Notes under the pieces: model-generated
What the model was told of the DNA's origin: nothing
What the model saw: only the letters and a program-made list of their open reading frames with translations
Databases searched by the model: none
Translations under genes and position numbers: made by a program
Shown: piece by piece, positions 32,659 to 41,518 of the stretch
How the letters are laid out: every line of letters begins with the position of its first letter
Position numbering within the stretch: the stretch's first letter is position 1
NCBI RefSeq assembly: GCF_004912135.1
Contig: NZ_STGU01000006.1
Location: 186,001-250,000, forward strand
DNA from: Rhizobium rosettiformans W3
GTDB lineage: Bacteria > Pseudomonadota > Alphaproteobacteria > Rhizobiales > Rhizobiaceae
Direction: 5' to 3'
DNA: 64,000 nucleotides

Positions 32659-33842
32659 GGCGTCACCATCTCTTGCACAAGCGCCGGGATCTTCTCCTTG
32701 AGCGCAAAGAAGCCCCTCCGGCAATGGGGCCAGCTTCTGCGATCCCAGTCACGCAGCAATTCCGCGAACCGAAGCCCTTGTTCGGCAAAGGCTGCTCGCT
32801 GCGGCGCAATCGAGGCAGCAACCGGTCCGACCGGGAGAAACGCGGTGGCGATCTGGCTGCAGCCGTGCGCGTTCGCTGTCTCGGCAATGTCGGCAGGAGA
32901 GACATTGCCGACCAATGCCGCCTCCGGCCAGACCTGGGCGGCACGGGCAAGGCCGTCTGACAACGCGGTTTGGTCCCAGGCGTTGCGCCCTTCGAGGACG
33001 GCGAGCGCCTGGACGGGAAGTGAACGCATCGGCGCCAACTGCTCGACCGAGAGGTCTTCCACGGTCAGGAGGAGCAGCGTCGCAGCCGAAGGATCTGCCT
33101 GATGCGCCTGACGAACAGCTGCAGGCTGGGGCACAACGAGGCTATCGGCCGGAATGCGGGCCGTGCGCGCGAGGTCCCGCGGCGCAAAGCGCCCCTCGGT
33201 CATCGCCTGGATCCGCTCGGCATCGGCGAGATAGGCCTTGCCGACAGTGTGAAGCCCCGCCACCCAGCGCCAGGACAGAGTGTTCGAGGCCGGATCGGCA
33301 TCGATCAGCTGGTCGAACATGAAGGCGGCCCCGAGCTCCCATGGCAGGCCGAGCGTAAAGATCCAGATCGAGGCAAACTGCATGCGGGCCCAATTGTGCA
33401 GATAACCGGTCTGCGTGAGCTCCAGCGCCCAGGCGTCGAAACAGTCGATCCCCGTCCGGGCCTCCATCGCCGCCGTGTAGCGCTGGCGAAGTTGGGCGGA
33501 GGCCTCCAACTGGAACGCAGTCCGTTCAACGGCCATAACGTAGCCGTCCCAGATCGACGGGCGTTGCTCGAGCCATCCTTTCCAGTAGGTGCGCCAGAAG
33601 ACCTCGCTTACGAATTTTTCCGCCTTGGACAGACCGTGCCGCGCGACCACGGCACGGACCACCTCTTCTTCGCTGACCAGTCGTCGGCGCAGAGCGGCCG
33701 AGAGCCGGGAGACATGCACATGGCGGCCCGGCCCGTTCTCCTTGTTGCGCAACCGAGCATAGGCACCTGCCGCATCCGGCAGAAAGTCGTCAAGGCGACG
33801 CAAGGCGGCATCACGGGTCAAGGCTATTGCGGTATCAGCCAT
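32655..33842 (-). CDS. Photolyase/cryptochrome-like protein with FAD domain at the N-terminus
   Basis: A 395-residue protein. Residues about 15-215 match the helical FAD-binding domain of photolyases: GYLHNWARMQFASIWIF (about 146-162) and DADPASNTLSWRWVAG (about 181-196) correspond to the flavin and electron-transfer motifs. Canonical photolyases place an alpha/beta antenna domain before this domain; here it is missing, and instead a C-terminal part (about 230-395; TLLLLTVEDLSVEQLAPMRS, GCSQIATAFLPVGPVAASIA) has alternating strands and helices, as if the order were swapped. Role in DNA repair or light sensing is unproven. GGAG precedes the ATG. Confidence 0.78.
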   Translation of the reverse strand: MADTAIALTRDAALRRLDDFLPDAAGAYARLRNKENGPGRHVHVSRLSAALRRRLVSEEEVVRAVVARHGLSKAEKFVSEVFWRTYWKGWLEQRPSIWDGYVMAVERTAFQLEASAQLRQRYTAAMEARTGIDCFDAWALELTQTGYLHNWARMQFASIWIFTLGLPWELGAAFMFDQLIDADPASNTLSWRWVAGLHTVGKAYLADAERIQAMTEGRFAPRDLARTARIPADSLVVPQPAAVRQAHQADPSAATLLLLTVEDLSVEQLAPMRSLPVQALAVLEGRNAWDQTALSDGLARAAQVWPEAALVGNVSPADIAETANAHGCSQIATAFLPVGPVAASIAPQRAAFAEQGLRFAELLRDWDRRSWPHCRRGFFALKEKIPALVQEMVTP

Positions 33843-34181
33843 GGAAACTCCAGGTCATTGGTCGGCAGCAGACCTCGTTCGAGTGTCCGCGAGCGGAACC
33901 ACGCTGTCTGCCGCCTCCTTTACGGATAACGGCGCCCGGCGGACCTCTGCTTGAGCCCGGAAACACGAGACCGCCCCGCTAGCTTGCACGAGGCTGACCA
34001 CGCGCCCTGGCCGCGCTTGTCCACCGGCCTGCCCTCCCGTATCTTCTGAAGAATCGCACGATCGATCCCGGCGCAGATGACCGCGCGGGACACGACCGAC
34101 GACTTTGGCAGCCCCGGCCGTTTCCGCTTCCGACATCAGGTCTGAGGCGATCTGTCCGGGTCAGGTCCCGGGAGGATATCC
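33843..34181. other. Intergenic region between divergent genes
   Basis: About 340 bp between the photolyase-like gene (minus) and a small plus-strand gene. A 93-codon minus-strand frame exists but has no ribosome site and an Arg/Ala/Gly-rich, unprotein-like composition. I see no clear hairpin or RNA gene; the region presumably holds two promoters. Confidence 0.5.
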
Positions 34182-34454
34182 GTGGTCGACCTCTTCAAGC
34201 GCATGTTCGGTAACAACGCGTCTCTCGAAGCCTCACGGGACAAAGCCGCTCCGGAACCGGAAGCGCGATCGGCCGCCCGCGCCGATGAGGCAAGGCTTGC
34301 CGCCCGCCGCGCCCAGATCAGCAACGATCTCTTCGAGCTGCAGCAGATCGCCATGGCGGAACTGGCGCTGCGCCGTGAGCAGGACGCCGCCGCGGCGAAA
34401 GCCGGCTTCGAAGCGGACGATCAGACCTCCGCCGGACGCGTCCTCACCGTCTGA
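34182..34454 (+). CDS. Small hypothetical protein
   Basis: A 90-residue, highly charged helical protein (VDLFKRMFGNNASLEASRDK, RRAQISNDLFELQQIAMAEL) with no signal peptide or membrane segment. It starts at a GTG that has GGGAGG six bases upstream, the main support for its being real. I do not recognise the family. It precedes the branched-chain amino-acid binding protein by 172 bp and is probably independent of it. Confidence 0.55.
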   Translation: MVDLFKRMFGNNASLEASRDKAAPEPEARSAARADEARLAARRAQISNDLFELQQIAMAELALRREQDAAAAKAGFEADDQTSAGRVLTV

Positions 34455-34626
34455 GCCGCACACACTTTTCATCTGGTCCGAGAAAGCTGTGGCGTGAAGG
34501 CGCAGCTGAGCTTCCGGTCTTTTGCTGCCGTTCGTTTTTGTCTAAAGCGATCGTGGGGAGCAACAAAAGAACCCGAATGGTGCCCAAACCGACAGAGATC
34601 GGTCGCGCCGACCCAAGGAGCAGGAC

Positions 34627-35733
34627 ATGAAATTTCAACTCTTCGCAAGCGCGGCCCTTGCCGCGCTGATCGCCAGCGCCCCCGCCGCCCGCGCCGAGAT
34701 CGTGCTTGGCCTGATGGCGCCGCTGACCGGCCCGCTGGCAGCCGTTGGCGCGCAGATCAAGAACGGCGCGGAAACCGCCGTCGAGGAAATCAACAAGAAG
34801 GGTGGCGTGAATGGCGAACAGCTGACGCTGCAGATCGCCGACGACGCCGGCGAGCCGAAGCAGGGCGTTTCTGCTGCGAACCAGCTGGTGGGTGAAGGCG
34901 TTCGCTTTGTCGTCGGTCCGGTCACCTCGGGCGTTGCCGTGCCGGCTTCCAGCGTTCTCGCCGAAAACGGCGTGCTGATGGTCACCCCGACCGCAACCGC
35001 TCCCGACCTCACCGCCCGTGGCCTCACCACCGTGCTGCGCACCTGCGGGCGCGACGACCAGCAGGCCGATGTAGCCGCACAATATGTGCTGGGCGCCTAC
35101 AAGGACAAGAAGATCGCCATCCTCGACGACAAGGGCCAGTACGGCAAGGGTCTGGCGGATGCCTTCCAGGCCGCGCTGAACGCCGGTGGCGTCACCGAAG
35201 TCTTCAAGGATTCGCTGACCGCTGGCGAAAAGGATTTCGGCGCGCTCATCACCCGTCTGAAGGCGGAAGGCGTCGAGGTCATCTACTTCGGCGGCTACCA
35301 TCCGGAGGCGGGCCTCCTCGTGCGCCAGATGCAGGACGCCGGCCTGAAGGCACAGCTGATCGCCGGCGACGGCCTGTCGAACAACGAATTCGTCACGATC
35401 GGTGGCGAGGCAGCCGAAGGCACGATCTTCACCAATGCTGCCGACGCCCTGAAGAACGAAGACAGCAAGGCCGCCGTGGCTGCCCTTGAAGCCAAGAGCA
35501 TCCCGGCCGAAGCGTTCACCCTGAACGCCTATGCCGCCGTCGAAGTCATCGCCGCCGGCATTGCCAAGGCCGAGAGCGCCGAAGACGCCGAAGCCGTTGC
35601 CGCAGCGCTGAAGGACGGCTCGGAAATCCCGACCGCCATCGGCAAGCTGACCTATGGCGAAAGCGGCGACCTGACCTCGCAGAGCTTCGCCGTCTACAAG
35701 TGGGAAGCCGGCAAGACCGTGGCCGCCGAATAA
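34627..35733 (+). CDS. Branched-chain amino-acid ABC transporter substrate-binding protein (LivJ/BraC type)
   Basis: A 368-residue periplasmic protein with a signal peptide ([19 protein letters not shown]). [60 protein letters not shown] and [20 protein letters not shown] follow the two-lobed type I binding fold used for leucine, isoleucine and valine. No permease or ATPase genes are adjacent, so it works with a transporter encoded elsewhere. AAGGAG precedes the ATG, and a strong terminator follows directly, so it is monocistronic and probably highly expressed. Confidence 0.93.
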   Translation: MKFQLFASAALAALIASAPAARAEIVLGLMAPLTGPLAAVGAQIKNGAETAVEEINKKGGVNGEQLTLQIADDAGEPKQGVSAANQLVGEGVRFVVGPVTSGVAVPASSVLAENGVLMVTPTATAPDLTARGLTTVLRTCGRDDQQADVAAQYVLGAYKDKKIAILDDKGQYGKGLADAFQAALNAGGVTEVFKDSLTAGEKDFGALITRLKAEGVEVIYFGGYHPEAGLLVRQMQDAGLKAQLIAGDGLSNNEFVTIGGEAAEGTIFTNAADALKNEDSKAAVAALEAKSIPAEAFTLNAYAAVEVIAAGIAKAESAEDAEAVAAALKDGSEIPTAIGKLTYGESGDLTSQSFAVYKWEAGKTVAAE

Positions 35734-35756
35734 GCGCGTCATCATCTGGAAAAACG

Positions 35757-35786
35757 AAAGGCGGCCCCGCGAGGCCGCCTTTTTTT
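35757..35786 (+). terminator. Intrinsic terminator of the binding-protein gene
   Basis: AGGCGGCC/GGCCGCCT stem with a 6-base loop followed by seven T, 24 bp after the stop codon. Confidence 0.9.
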
Positions 35787-35927
35787 GTCGGAGAATACTT
35801 AAGGCCAGTCAACTCACCCGCATCGGTATTTGGCTCACCGCGATCTGCTCTGGCTTGGGCAAGGTCTCGGAAAGCTTCGCTCAATGTTCGGCTGCAAGGA
35901 GTGTTCAGCTCAACTGGTGGAACACTC

Positions 35928-37181
35928 ATGGCGCCAATTATCCTGATTACCTTCGCAGGCCGACGCAACCGGATGGAAATCCTCACGAACTATGTCCAGG
36001 CGGCTCTGGCTGCCGGGATCATCGATGAATGGCATGTCTGGGATTTCACCCGTTCCGAAGAGGATCGGGTCTGGGTCAGCGAGAACTTTGGCCCTGCGCG
36101 ATTCATGCACCCTGACACGCCTTATGTGAGCGCCGGCCAGGTGACGCCCATGGCGCCATTCCGAATGGATGCCGGCATCGCTGCCGATCTCCATCTCGCG
36201 CTTCTTCCCAAGAACGATCCCGACAACTTCTACGAATTCGTCATCGGAGGCTGGGACAATCAGTTGAGCGCGGTGCGCAAGATGCCGCGCGTCGAACTCG
36301 CGACCTTCGCTCGCGACCATGTCCCGCGCATGGCAGACTTCTCCACCCCAGGCATTTTGTCGCCGAGCCTGCCGAACTCGGTCGTGATGTCGATCGATCG
36401 CAACGGCCATCCGGTGCTGACCGCCAATGGAATGAAGATCGGCCCGATCGCCGATGTGGATGTCTCAAGCGGCGCCGACGTCATGGTCCGCGGCGGCTGG
36501 GGTGCGGACCTCGAAATCCTCAACGTGAACGACAAGATCCGCCGTTACATCGGACCGAGGAACGAGAAGTACCCCTACCACCACACCTATGCCTATTACT
36601 CGAAGTATGCGAACCGGTTCTCGGACGCCATCTTCCTGAAATGCGACGACGACATCGTCTACATGAACTTGGATCGGCTGGGTGATTTCATCAATTTCCG
36701 CCGCGACAACCCCACCCCCTTCCTTGTCTCCGCCAATGTCGTCAACAATGGCGTTTGCGCCCATTGGCAGCAGCGCTCGGGCTCGCTTCCGATCGAAGTC
36801 GGCCATTTCGAAATGCCGCCCGGCGGCCTGAACGGCAGCCTGTGGGAAAGCGGAAAGCGCGCCAATGCGCTGCACGACTACTTCCTGCAGACCCCGGACA
36901 AGCGTCTGCCCCTGCACCAGCCGTTCATCGAGGTGAAGGAACGCGTGTCCATCAACTTCATCTCCTGGCTCGGCCAGGACCTGAAGCACTTCGGTTTCAG
37001 ACGTCTGGGCGACGAAAAGGCTCTGGCCGTCGACATGCCACGACTGCTCAATCGGCCGGTTGCGATCTATTCCGATTTCATCGTCAGCCATCTGAGCTTC
37101 GGCCCGCAGGAGGCCGAACTGCATGTCGACCGCCTGGTATCGGCTTATAGCGACCTGATGCGAGAGCAACTCGCGGCGTAA
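35928..37181 (+). CDS. Putative glycosyltransferase-like protein with a DDD motif
   Basis: A 417-residue soluble protein. It opens with PIILITFAGRRNRMEILTNY, a strand-loop typical of nucleotide-binding folds, and contains AIFLKCDDDIVYMNLDRLGD at about 225-245, which resembles the metal- and nucleotide-sugar-binding DxD of GT-A glycosyltransferases. The middle 100 residues (MSIDRNGHPVLTANGMKIGP, VMVRGGWGADLEILN) look like an inserted strand-rich lectin-like or allosteric domain. No signal or membrane segment is seen. The ATG at 35928 starts the sensible sequence, although no good ribosome site precedes it. It stands alone, so its acceptor is unknown. Confidence 0.72.
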   Translation: MAPIILITFAGRRNRMEILTNYVQAALAAGIIDEWHVWDFTRSEEDRVWVSENFGPARFMHPDTPYVSAGQVTPMAPFRMDAGIAADLHLALLPKNDPDNFYEFVIGGWDNQLSAVRKMPRVELATFARDHVPRMADFSTPGILSPSLPNSVVMSIDRNGHPVLTANGMKIGPIADVDVSSGADVMVRGGWGADLEILNVNDKIRRYIGPRNEKYPYHHTYAYYSKYANRFSDAIFLKCDDDIVYMNLDRLGDFINFRRDNPTPFLVSANVVNNGVCAHWQQRSGSLPIEVGHFEMPPGGLNGSLWESGKRANALHDYFLQTPDKRLPLHQPFIEVKERVSINFISWLGQDLKHFGFRRLGDEKALAVDMPRLLNRPVAIYSDFIVSHLSFGPQEAELHVDRLVSAYSDLMREQLAA

Positions 37182-37190
37182 ACCATGAAA

Positions 37191-37220
37191 GCCGCACGGG
37201 ATCCTCGCTTTCCGTGCGGC
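37191..37220. terminator. Hairpin after the glycosyltransferase-like gene
   Basis: A perfect 9-bp stem GCCGCACGG/CCGTGCGGC with a 12-base loop, 10 bp after the stop codon. No T-run follows on the plus strand; TTTC follows on the minus strand. It lies between convergent genes and may mark the 3' end of both. Confidence 0.5.
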
Positions 37221-37295
37221 CACTCGACCGGGCCATGCTGAGCTCGCCAGGGCCCTCGTCAGCGCTTGAAACGCAAGGCAGCCGTCGAAAGGCCT

Positions 37296-37973
<678 letters not shown>

Positions 37974-38024
37974 GCAGCCCTCAACGACGGTGGACAGGGA
38001 AAGTTTCCTGGAGCTTCCCAGGAT

Positions 38025-38438
38025 CTACAGCAGCCGGTCGCGATAGTCAGGAGACGGCAGCCAGCAGCTCTTGCGCTTGCCGAAGATCCGGTAGCGATTG
38101 CGCGCGACGAAGAGATAGAGCGGATCACGGATGACGCGCGGAACGAGGCGAAAGAGGGCAAGCGCTTTCCATGGCCAGCTGAGGCCGGCATAGATGGCAA
38201 GTACCGCATCGCTGTCGCGCAGCATCTTGTCCCCATCCACCACGATGATGCTGTCGGGATTGGTGGGATCGATACCGAAACGGCGATAGAGACCAGAGCC
38301 CACCTCTCCTTGCATCGCGGCGAGGCGGAAGCGTTTCTTCCTGTCGTGGGTCAGCACGAATTGCGCATTGGCCGAACACAAGATGCATTCGGCATCGAAG
38401 AGGATGATCGGCCCTGCGATGTCAGCTTTGGCGTCCAT
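38025..38438 (-). CDS. DCC-family (DUF393) thiol-disulfide oxidoreductase-like protein
   Basis: A 137-residue protein with the DCC motif in LFDAECILCSANAQFVL: an Asp followed by CxxC-like cysteines, in a thioredoxin-like fold. It then shows RLAAMQGEVGSGL, SIIVVDGDKMLRDSDAVL and a C-terminal hydrophobic helix with RDPLYLFVARNRYRIFG, all typical of the family. A redox role is assumed from the motif. It is the first gene of a probable two-gene unit with the SDR. Confidence 0.85.
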   Translation of the reverse strand: MDAKADIAGPIILFDAECILCSANAQFVLTHDRKKRFRLAAMQGEVGSGLYRRFGIDPTNPDSIIVVDGDKMLRDSDAVLAIYAGLSWPWKALALFRLVPRVIRDPLYLFVARNRYRIFGKRKSCWLPSPDYRDRLL

Positions 38439-38469
38439 AGTCTGAAGCTAGGTCATCGACCCGACCGGC

Positions 38470-38694
38470 TCAATGGGACAAAGCGTCTTTCGCAGGGCTC
38501 GCCGTCCGGCGGTAGGGCAACAGGAAGAGATAGATGCCGGTGCCCAACAGCGGCAGAAGTGGCACGAGCGCAACGAAGCCGATCCATTGCGGCGATCCTG
38601 GGATCATCATCGCGATCAAATTGGCGACGACGGCCAGCGTGAAGGCGAGCGATAGCCCGCGATGCCATTGGCGTATGCGGTGGCTGATGGACAT
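38470..38694 (-). CDS. Small membrane protein, unknown
   Basis: A 74-residue protein with two hydrophobic helices (LSLAFTLAVVANLIAMMI and WIGFVALVPLLPLLGTGIYL) and a basic N-terminus, so probably an inner-membrane hairpin. The ATG at 38694 has GAGG seven bases upstream. It follows the ArsR-AHSA1 pair by 50 bp on the same strand and probably belongs to that operon. Function unknown. Confidence 0.65.
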   Translation of the reverse strand: MSISHRIRQWHRGLSLAFTLAVVANLIAMMIPGSPQWIGFVALVPLLPLLGTGIYLFLLPYRRTASPAKDALSH

Positions 38695-38744
38695 GCGCAA
38701 TCCTCTCTTGAAACAACAACGGTGAAAGCGGGTGGCAAAAGGCT

Positions 38745-39155
38745 TCAGACGGCGCGATCCAGCACCGCTTCAAGGCTGTCGAAGTAGCGCGGCCACCCCA
38801 TCTTGGCGCCACCGTAATATTGCGGCTGGTCGCGGCGGAAACCGGTCTGCTCCATGCGAAGCAGCGTGCCCGCACCGCTCGGTGTCAGGGTCCAGGTGAC
38901 AAGGCTCTTCAGCGGCCCCGCATCCCAGCTATAGGCAAGCCGCCGGGCCGGCTCCACCACCTGCACCTCGCATTCGACCCTTCCCCAGTCGGCGCTGAGC
39001 GTGAATCGGTGCCCGATATCGGGCGCGAACGCATTGTCCATCAGCCACTCGGCGATCAGCTCGGGCTGGGTCAGCGCCCGCCAGATCTTTTCCGGCGCAT
39101 GGCGAAACTCGCGCTCGACGACGACGGAGAGGCTATCTGTCTTGAGGTCGGTCAT
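38745..39155 (-). CDS. SRPBCC/AHSA1-domain protein
   Basis: A 136-residue START-like protein of the AHSA1 group. VVVEREFRHAPEKIWRALTQ, LIAEWLMDN, HRFTLSADWGRVECEVQVVE, LAYSWDAGPLKSLVTWTLTP and FDSLEAVLDRAV fit the family pattern. Such proteins bind hydrophobic ligands in a deep cavity; many are encoded next to an ArsR regulator as here (ATGA overlap), suggesting a small ligand-responsive operon. Confidence 0.88.
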   Translation of the reverse strand: MTDLKTDSLSVVVEREFRHAPEKIWRALTQPELIAEWLMDNAFAPDIGHRFTLSADWGRVECEVQVVEPARRLAYSWDAGPLKSLVTWTLTPSGAGTLLRMEQTGFRRDQPQYYGGAKMGWPRYFDSLEAVLDRAV

Positions 39156-39475
39156 TGGTCCATCCTGTTCAGGAGATCATCGAGCGCATCGAAACGAATC
39201 TGCCAGAAAGCTTCCATTTGACGCGCCCAGGCCACGAGCGGATCGAGCGCCTGTCGGCGCACGCTGTAATGGCTCTGGCGCCCGCTCACCCGATCTTCGA
39301 CGAGGCCCGCGCGCTTCAGCACGGCGAGATGCTTTGAAACGGCGGGCTGCGACACGCCGGCCCCGGCAGTGAGACCGCCAACAGTCTGGCTGCCGTCGCG
39401 ACAGAGCCGCTCGAAAAGCGCCCGACGCGTCGGATCGGCCAGTGCGGCAAAAAGGGTGTCAGTCGCGTTGTCCAT
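39152..39475 (-). CDS. ArsR-family transcriptional regulator
   Basis: A 107-residue winged-helix protein: LFAALADPTRRALFERLC, helix-turn-helix GAGVSQPAVSKHLAVLKRAG and wing GRQSHYSVRRQALDP. It lacks the metal-binding CxC motifs of true metalloregulators. Its stop overlaps the AHSA1 gene start (ATGA), the common ArsR-AHSA1 pair. An ATAACT...AGTTAT inverted pair in the AT-rich upstream region (39484-39525) could be its own operator. Confidence 0.88.
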   Translation of the reverse strand: MDNATDTLFAALADPTRRALFERLCRDGSQTVGGLTAGAGVSQPAVSKHLAVLKRAGLVEDRVSGRQSHYSVRRQALDPLVAWARQMEAFWQIRFDALDDLLNRMDQ

Positions 39476-39613
39476 GCAAGATCCATAACTTCCAGGCTAT
39501 ATATTTCCAATAACCACAGAGTTATACGATTGTCAAATGCAGCGCTGAAACGGCCCGTGACAGCGGCAGCCGGCATGCTACATTGGCGGTGGGATGGCGC
39601 ACGGAGGAGTGCT

Positions 39614-40015
39614 GTGAAGAAGGGTTACAAGGACTTGCTAGCCGAGGCGAACGCTCTGGTGGAGGCCGTCGACAGCGCGGAAGCAGGACGTCTGCATGCA
39701 GCGAGCAACGTCGTTTTCGTCGATCTGCGCGATCCCCGTGAGCGGGAGCGCGAGGGCACGATCCCGAATGCCTTTTCCTCCCCGCGCGGCATGCTCGAAT
39801 TCTGGATCGATCCGGAGAGCCCTTATCACAAGCCGGTTTTCGCCGAGGACAAGCTCTTCCTCTTTTTCTGCGCGAGCGGCTGGCGCTCGGCGCTCGCCAC
39901 GAAAACGGCACTGGAAATGGGCCTTGAGAATGTCTGCCACCTCGAAGGCGGCTTTTCCGCCTGGCGGGAGGCGGGGCTTCCTGTGGAGGCTGTCGTGGTC
40001 AAGGCGAAGGGGTGA
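39614..40015 (+). CDS. Rhodanese-like sulfurtransferase
   Basis: A 133-residue single-domain rhodanese. VVFVDLRDPREREREGTIPN is the CH2A motif, and the active loop is CASGWRSALAT with the catalytic cysteine; EGGFSAWREAGLPVE closes the domain. It transfers sulfane sulfur or acts on other thiol acceptors; the physiological partner is unknown. The GTG at 39614 is chosen because GGAGG lies six bases upstream; a longer in-frame version lacks any ribosome site. Confidence 0.87.
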   Translation: MKKGYKDLLAEANALVEAVDSAEAGRLHAASNVVFVDLRDPREREREGTIPNAFSSPRGMLEFWIDPESPYHKPVFAEDKLFLFFCASGWRSALATKTALEMGLENVCHLEGGFSAWREAGLPVEAVVVKAKG

Positions 40016-40120
40016 TCGGCCGCATCCGGCATGGTCAGCCCGGCCCTTGAGGATCCATTTCCTCGTCGCGCTCCCGCGCCGGGGCCTCTAAGATGGGCCG
40101 AACCATCCAAGGGAGTGCTT

Positions 40121-40990
40121 ATGCCAGAGACGATTCGTATCGCCAGTGAACAGCTTGCCGTCGAGGTCTCGACGCTGGGCGCAGAAATGCAGTCGCTGAG
40201 GACGGGCGATGGACGGGACTTCCTCTGGAATGGCGATGCCGCCTGGTGGACGGGTCGCTCGCCGATCCTCTTTCCGATCGTCGGCAAGGCACCGGACGAC
40301 AGGCTGGCGGTGAACGGCAAGACCTACCCGATGGCACAGCATGGCATCGCTCGCCGGCGGGAGTTTGCGATCATCGAGCAGACGGCAACCTCCTGCCGCC
40401 ACGAACTCGTCTCGTCGCCGGAGACGCGTGAAGTCTATCCCTTCGACTTCCGCCTCGTGCTGGAGCACGCACTCGACGGCAATAGGCTCTCGGTGAACGC
40501 GGCGGTGCGAAACACCGGCGAAGCGCTGCTGCCATTCGGCATCGGTTTTCACCCGGCCTTCCTCTGGCCGCTTCCGGGTGCGGACGGCAAGCCGCACGAG
40601 GTGATCCTCGACAATGGCGGAGAACCCGGCGTCATCCAGCTGGAAGGCGGCCTGATCGGCAGGACGCTGCCCACCTCCCCCTTCAAGGCGGGGCGGCTGA
40701 CGCTCAAGCCTGACCTCTTTGCCAACGATGCGCTGATCTTCCCGGAAGATGCGGGGACCGGGCTTACCTTCCAGGCGGAAGACGGCCCCTCCCTGCATTT
40801 CGCCTTCGAGAACCTGCCCAACATCGCGCTCTGGCAAAAGCCCGGCGCCCCCTTCCTCTGCATCGAGCCTTGGCACGGCATGGCCGCCCATGCCGGTGGC
40901 ACGGCGGAACTGGTCGAGCGCCCCTACACGGTGGCGCTGCCGGCGGGAGAGGAGATGCGGTTCGGGTTTACGGTGGAGATCAGGAACTGA
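40121..40990 (+). CDS. Aldose 1-epimerase family protein
   Basis: A 289-residue galactose-mutarotase-like protein. STLGAEMQSLRTGDGRDFLW, RSPILFPIVGKAPDD, YPMAQHGIARRREF with the catalytic His, FGIGFHPAFLWPL and CIEPWHGMAAHAGG correspond to the LacX/YeaD-like branch of sugar epimerases. It interconverts anomers of a hexose or hexose phosphate. AAGGGAG precedes the ATG. The methyltransferase gene follows after 9 bp, so they form an operon. Confidence 0.87.
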   Translation: MPETIRIASEQLAVEVSTLGAEMQSLRTGDGRDFLWNGDAAWWTGRSPILFPIVGKAPDDRLAVNGKTYPMAQHGIARRREFAIIEQTATSCRHELVSSPETREVYPFDFRLVLEHALDGNRLSVNAAVRNTGEALLPFGIGFHPAFLWPLPGADGKPHEVILDNGGEPGVIQLEGGLIGRTLPTSPFKAGRLTLKPDLFANDALIFPEDAGTGLTFQAEDGPSLHFAFENLPNIALWQKPGAPFLCIEPWHGMAAHAGGTAELVERPYTVALPAGEEMRFGFTVEIRN

Positions 40991-40999
40991 GGAAATGCG

Positions 41000-41449
41000 A
41001 TGGTGGTGAAGGCATCGCAACGGCTGATCGACATTGCGGACGCGCTGCCGCTCACCACAGGCATGCGGGTCCTGGAAATCGGCTGCGGGCCGGGCGTGTT
41101 GGCGCGCTTGATAGCGGAGCGCATGAAGGGCGATGTCCGCGTGCTTGGCATTGACCGCTCGGCGTCGGCGATCGCCGCAGCGACGGCGCAGATGACGGGG
41201 AGCGCCCATCCGACCGCCATCGCCTTCCGCCAGGTGGCCGCCGAGCACTTCATGCTGGCCGAAGAGGAAGAACCCTTCGACCTCGCCGTCGCCATCCGCG
41301 TTGGCGCCCTTGACGGCCGCCATCCGGAGGTCGGAAGGCTGGTACTTCCACGTATTCGCGCGGCACTTCGGCCCGGAGGGCGTATCTTCATCGACGGGGG
41401 CAATCCGCTTAGGGAAATCCCCCTGACGGGGCTCCCGGACCAGCAATGA
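41000..41449 (+). CDS. Class I SAM-dependent methyltransferase
   Basis: A 149-residue methyltransferase with motif I VLEIGCGPGVLARLI, an acidic end of strand 2 (VLGIDRS) and post-motif LRPGGRIFIDGG. It is shorter than most members because the C-terminal cap is missing. The substrate is unknown. GAGGAAATGCG precedes the ATG; it follows the epimerase gene by 9 bp. Confidence 0.83.
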   Translation: MVVKASQRLIDIADALPLTTGMRVLEIGCGPGVLARLIAERMKGDVRVLGIDRSASAIAAATAQMTGSAHPTAIAFRQVAAEHFMLAEEEEPFDLAVAIRVGALDGRHPEVGRLVLPRIRAALRPGGRIFIDGGNPLREIPLTGLPDQQ

Positions 41450-41518
41450 CGCAGCTCTTGCTCGTCGCCATCCTTCGGCTACTCTCAACCGGTTATCAAC
41501 CGTGGAGAGGGCAGGCCA

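Noticed and set aside
33855..34136. A 93-codon minus-strand frame in the gap upstream of the photolyase-like gene
   Set aside because: No ribosome site, disordered Arg/Ala/Gly-rich sequence and no family resemblance.
35700..35927. Upstream extension of the glycosyltransferase-like protein
   Set aside because: It would run through the terminator and end of the preceding gene; sensible protein sequence begins only at 35928.
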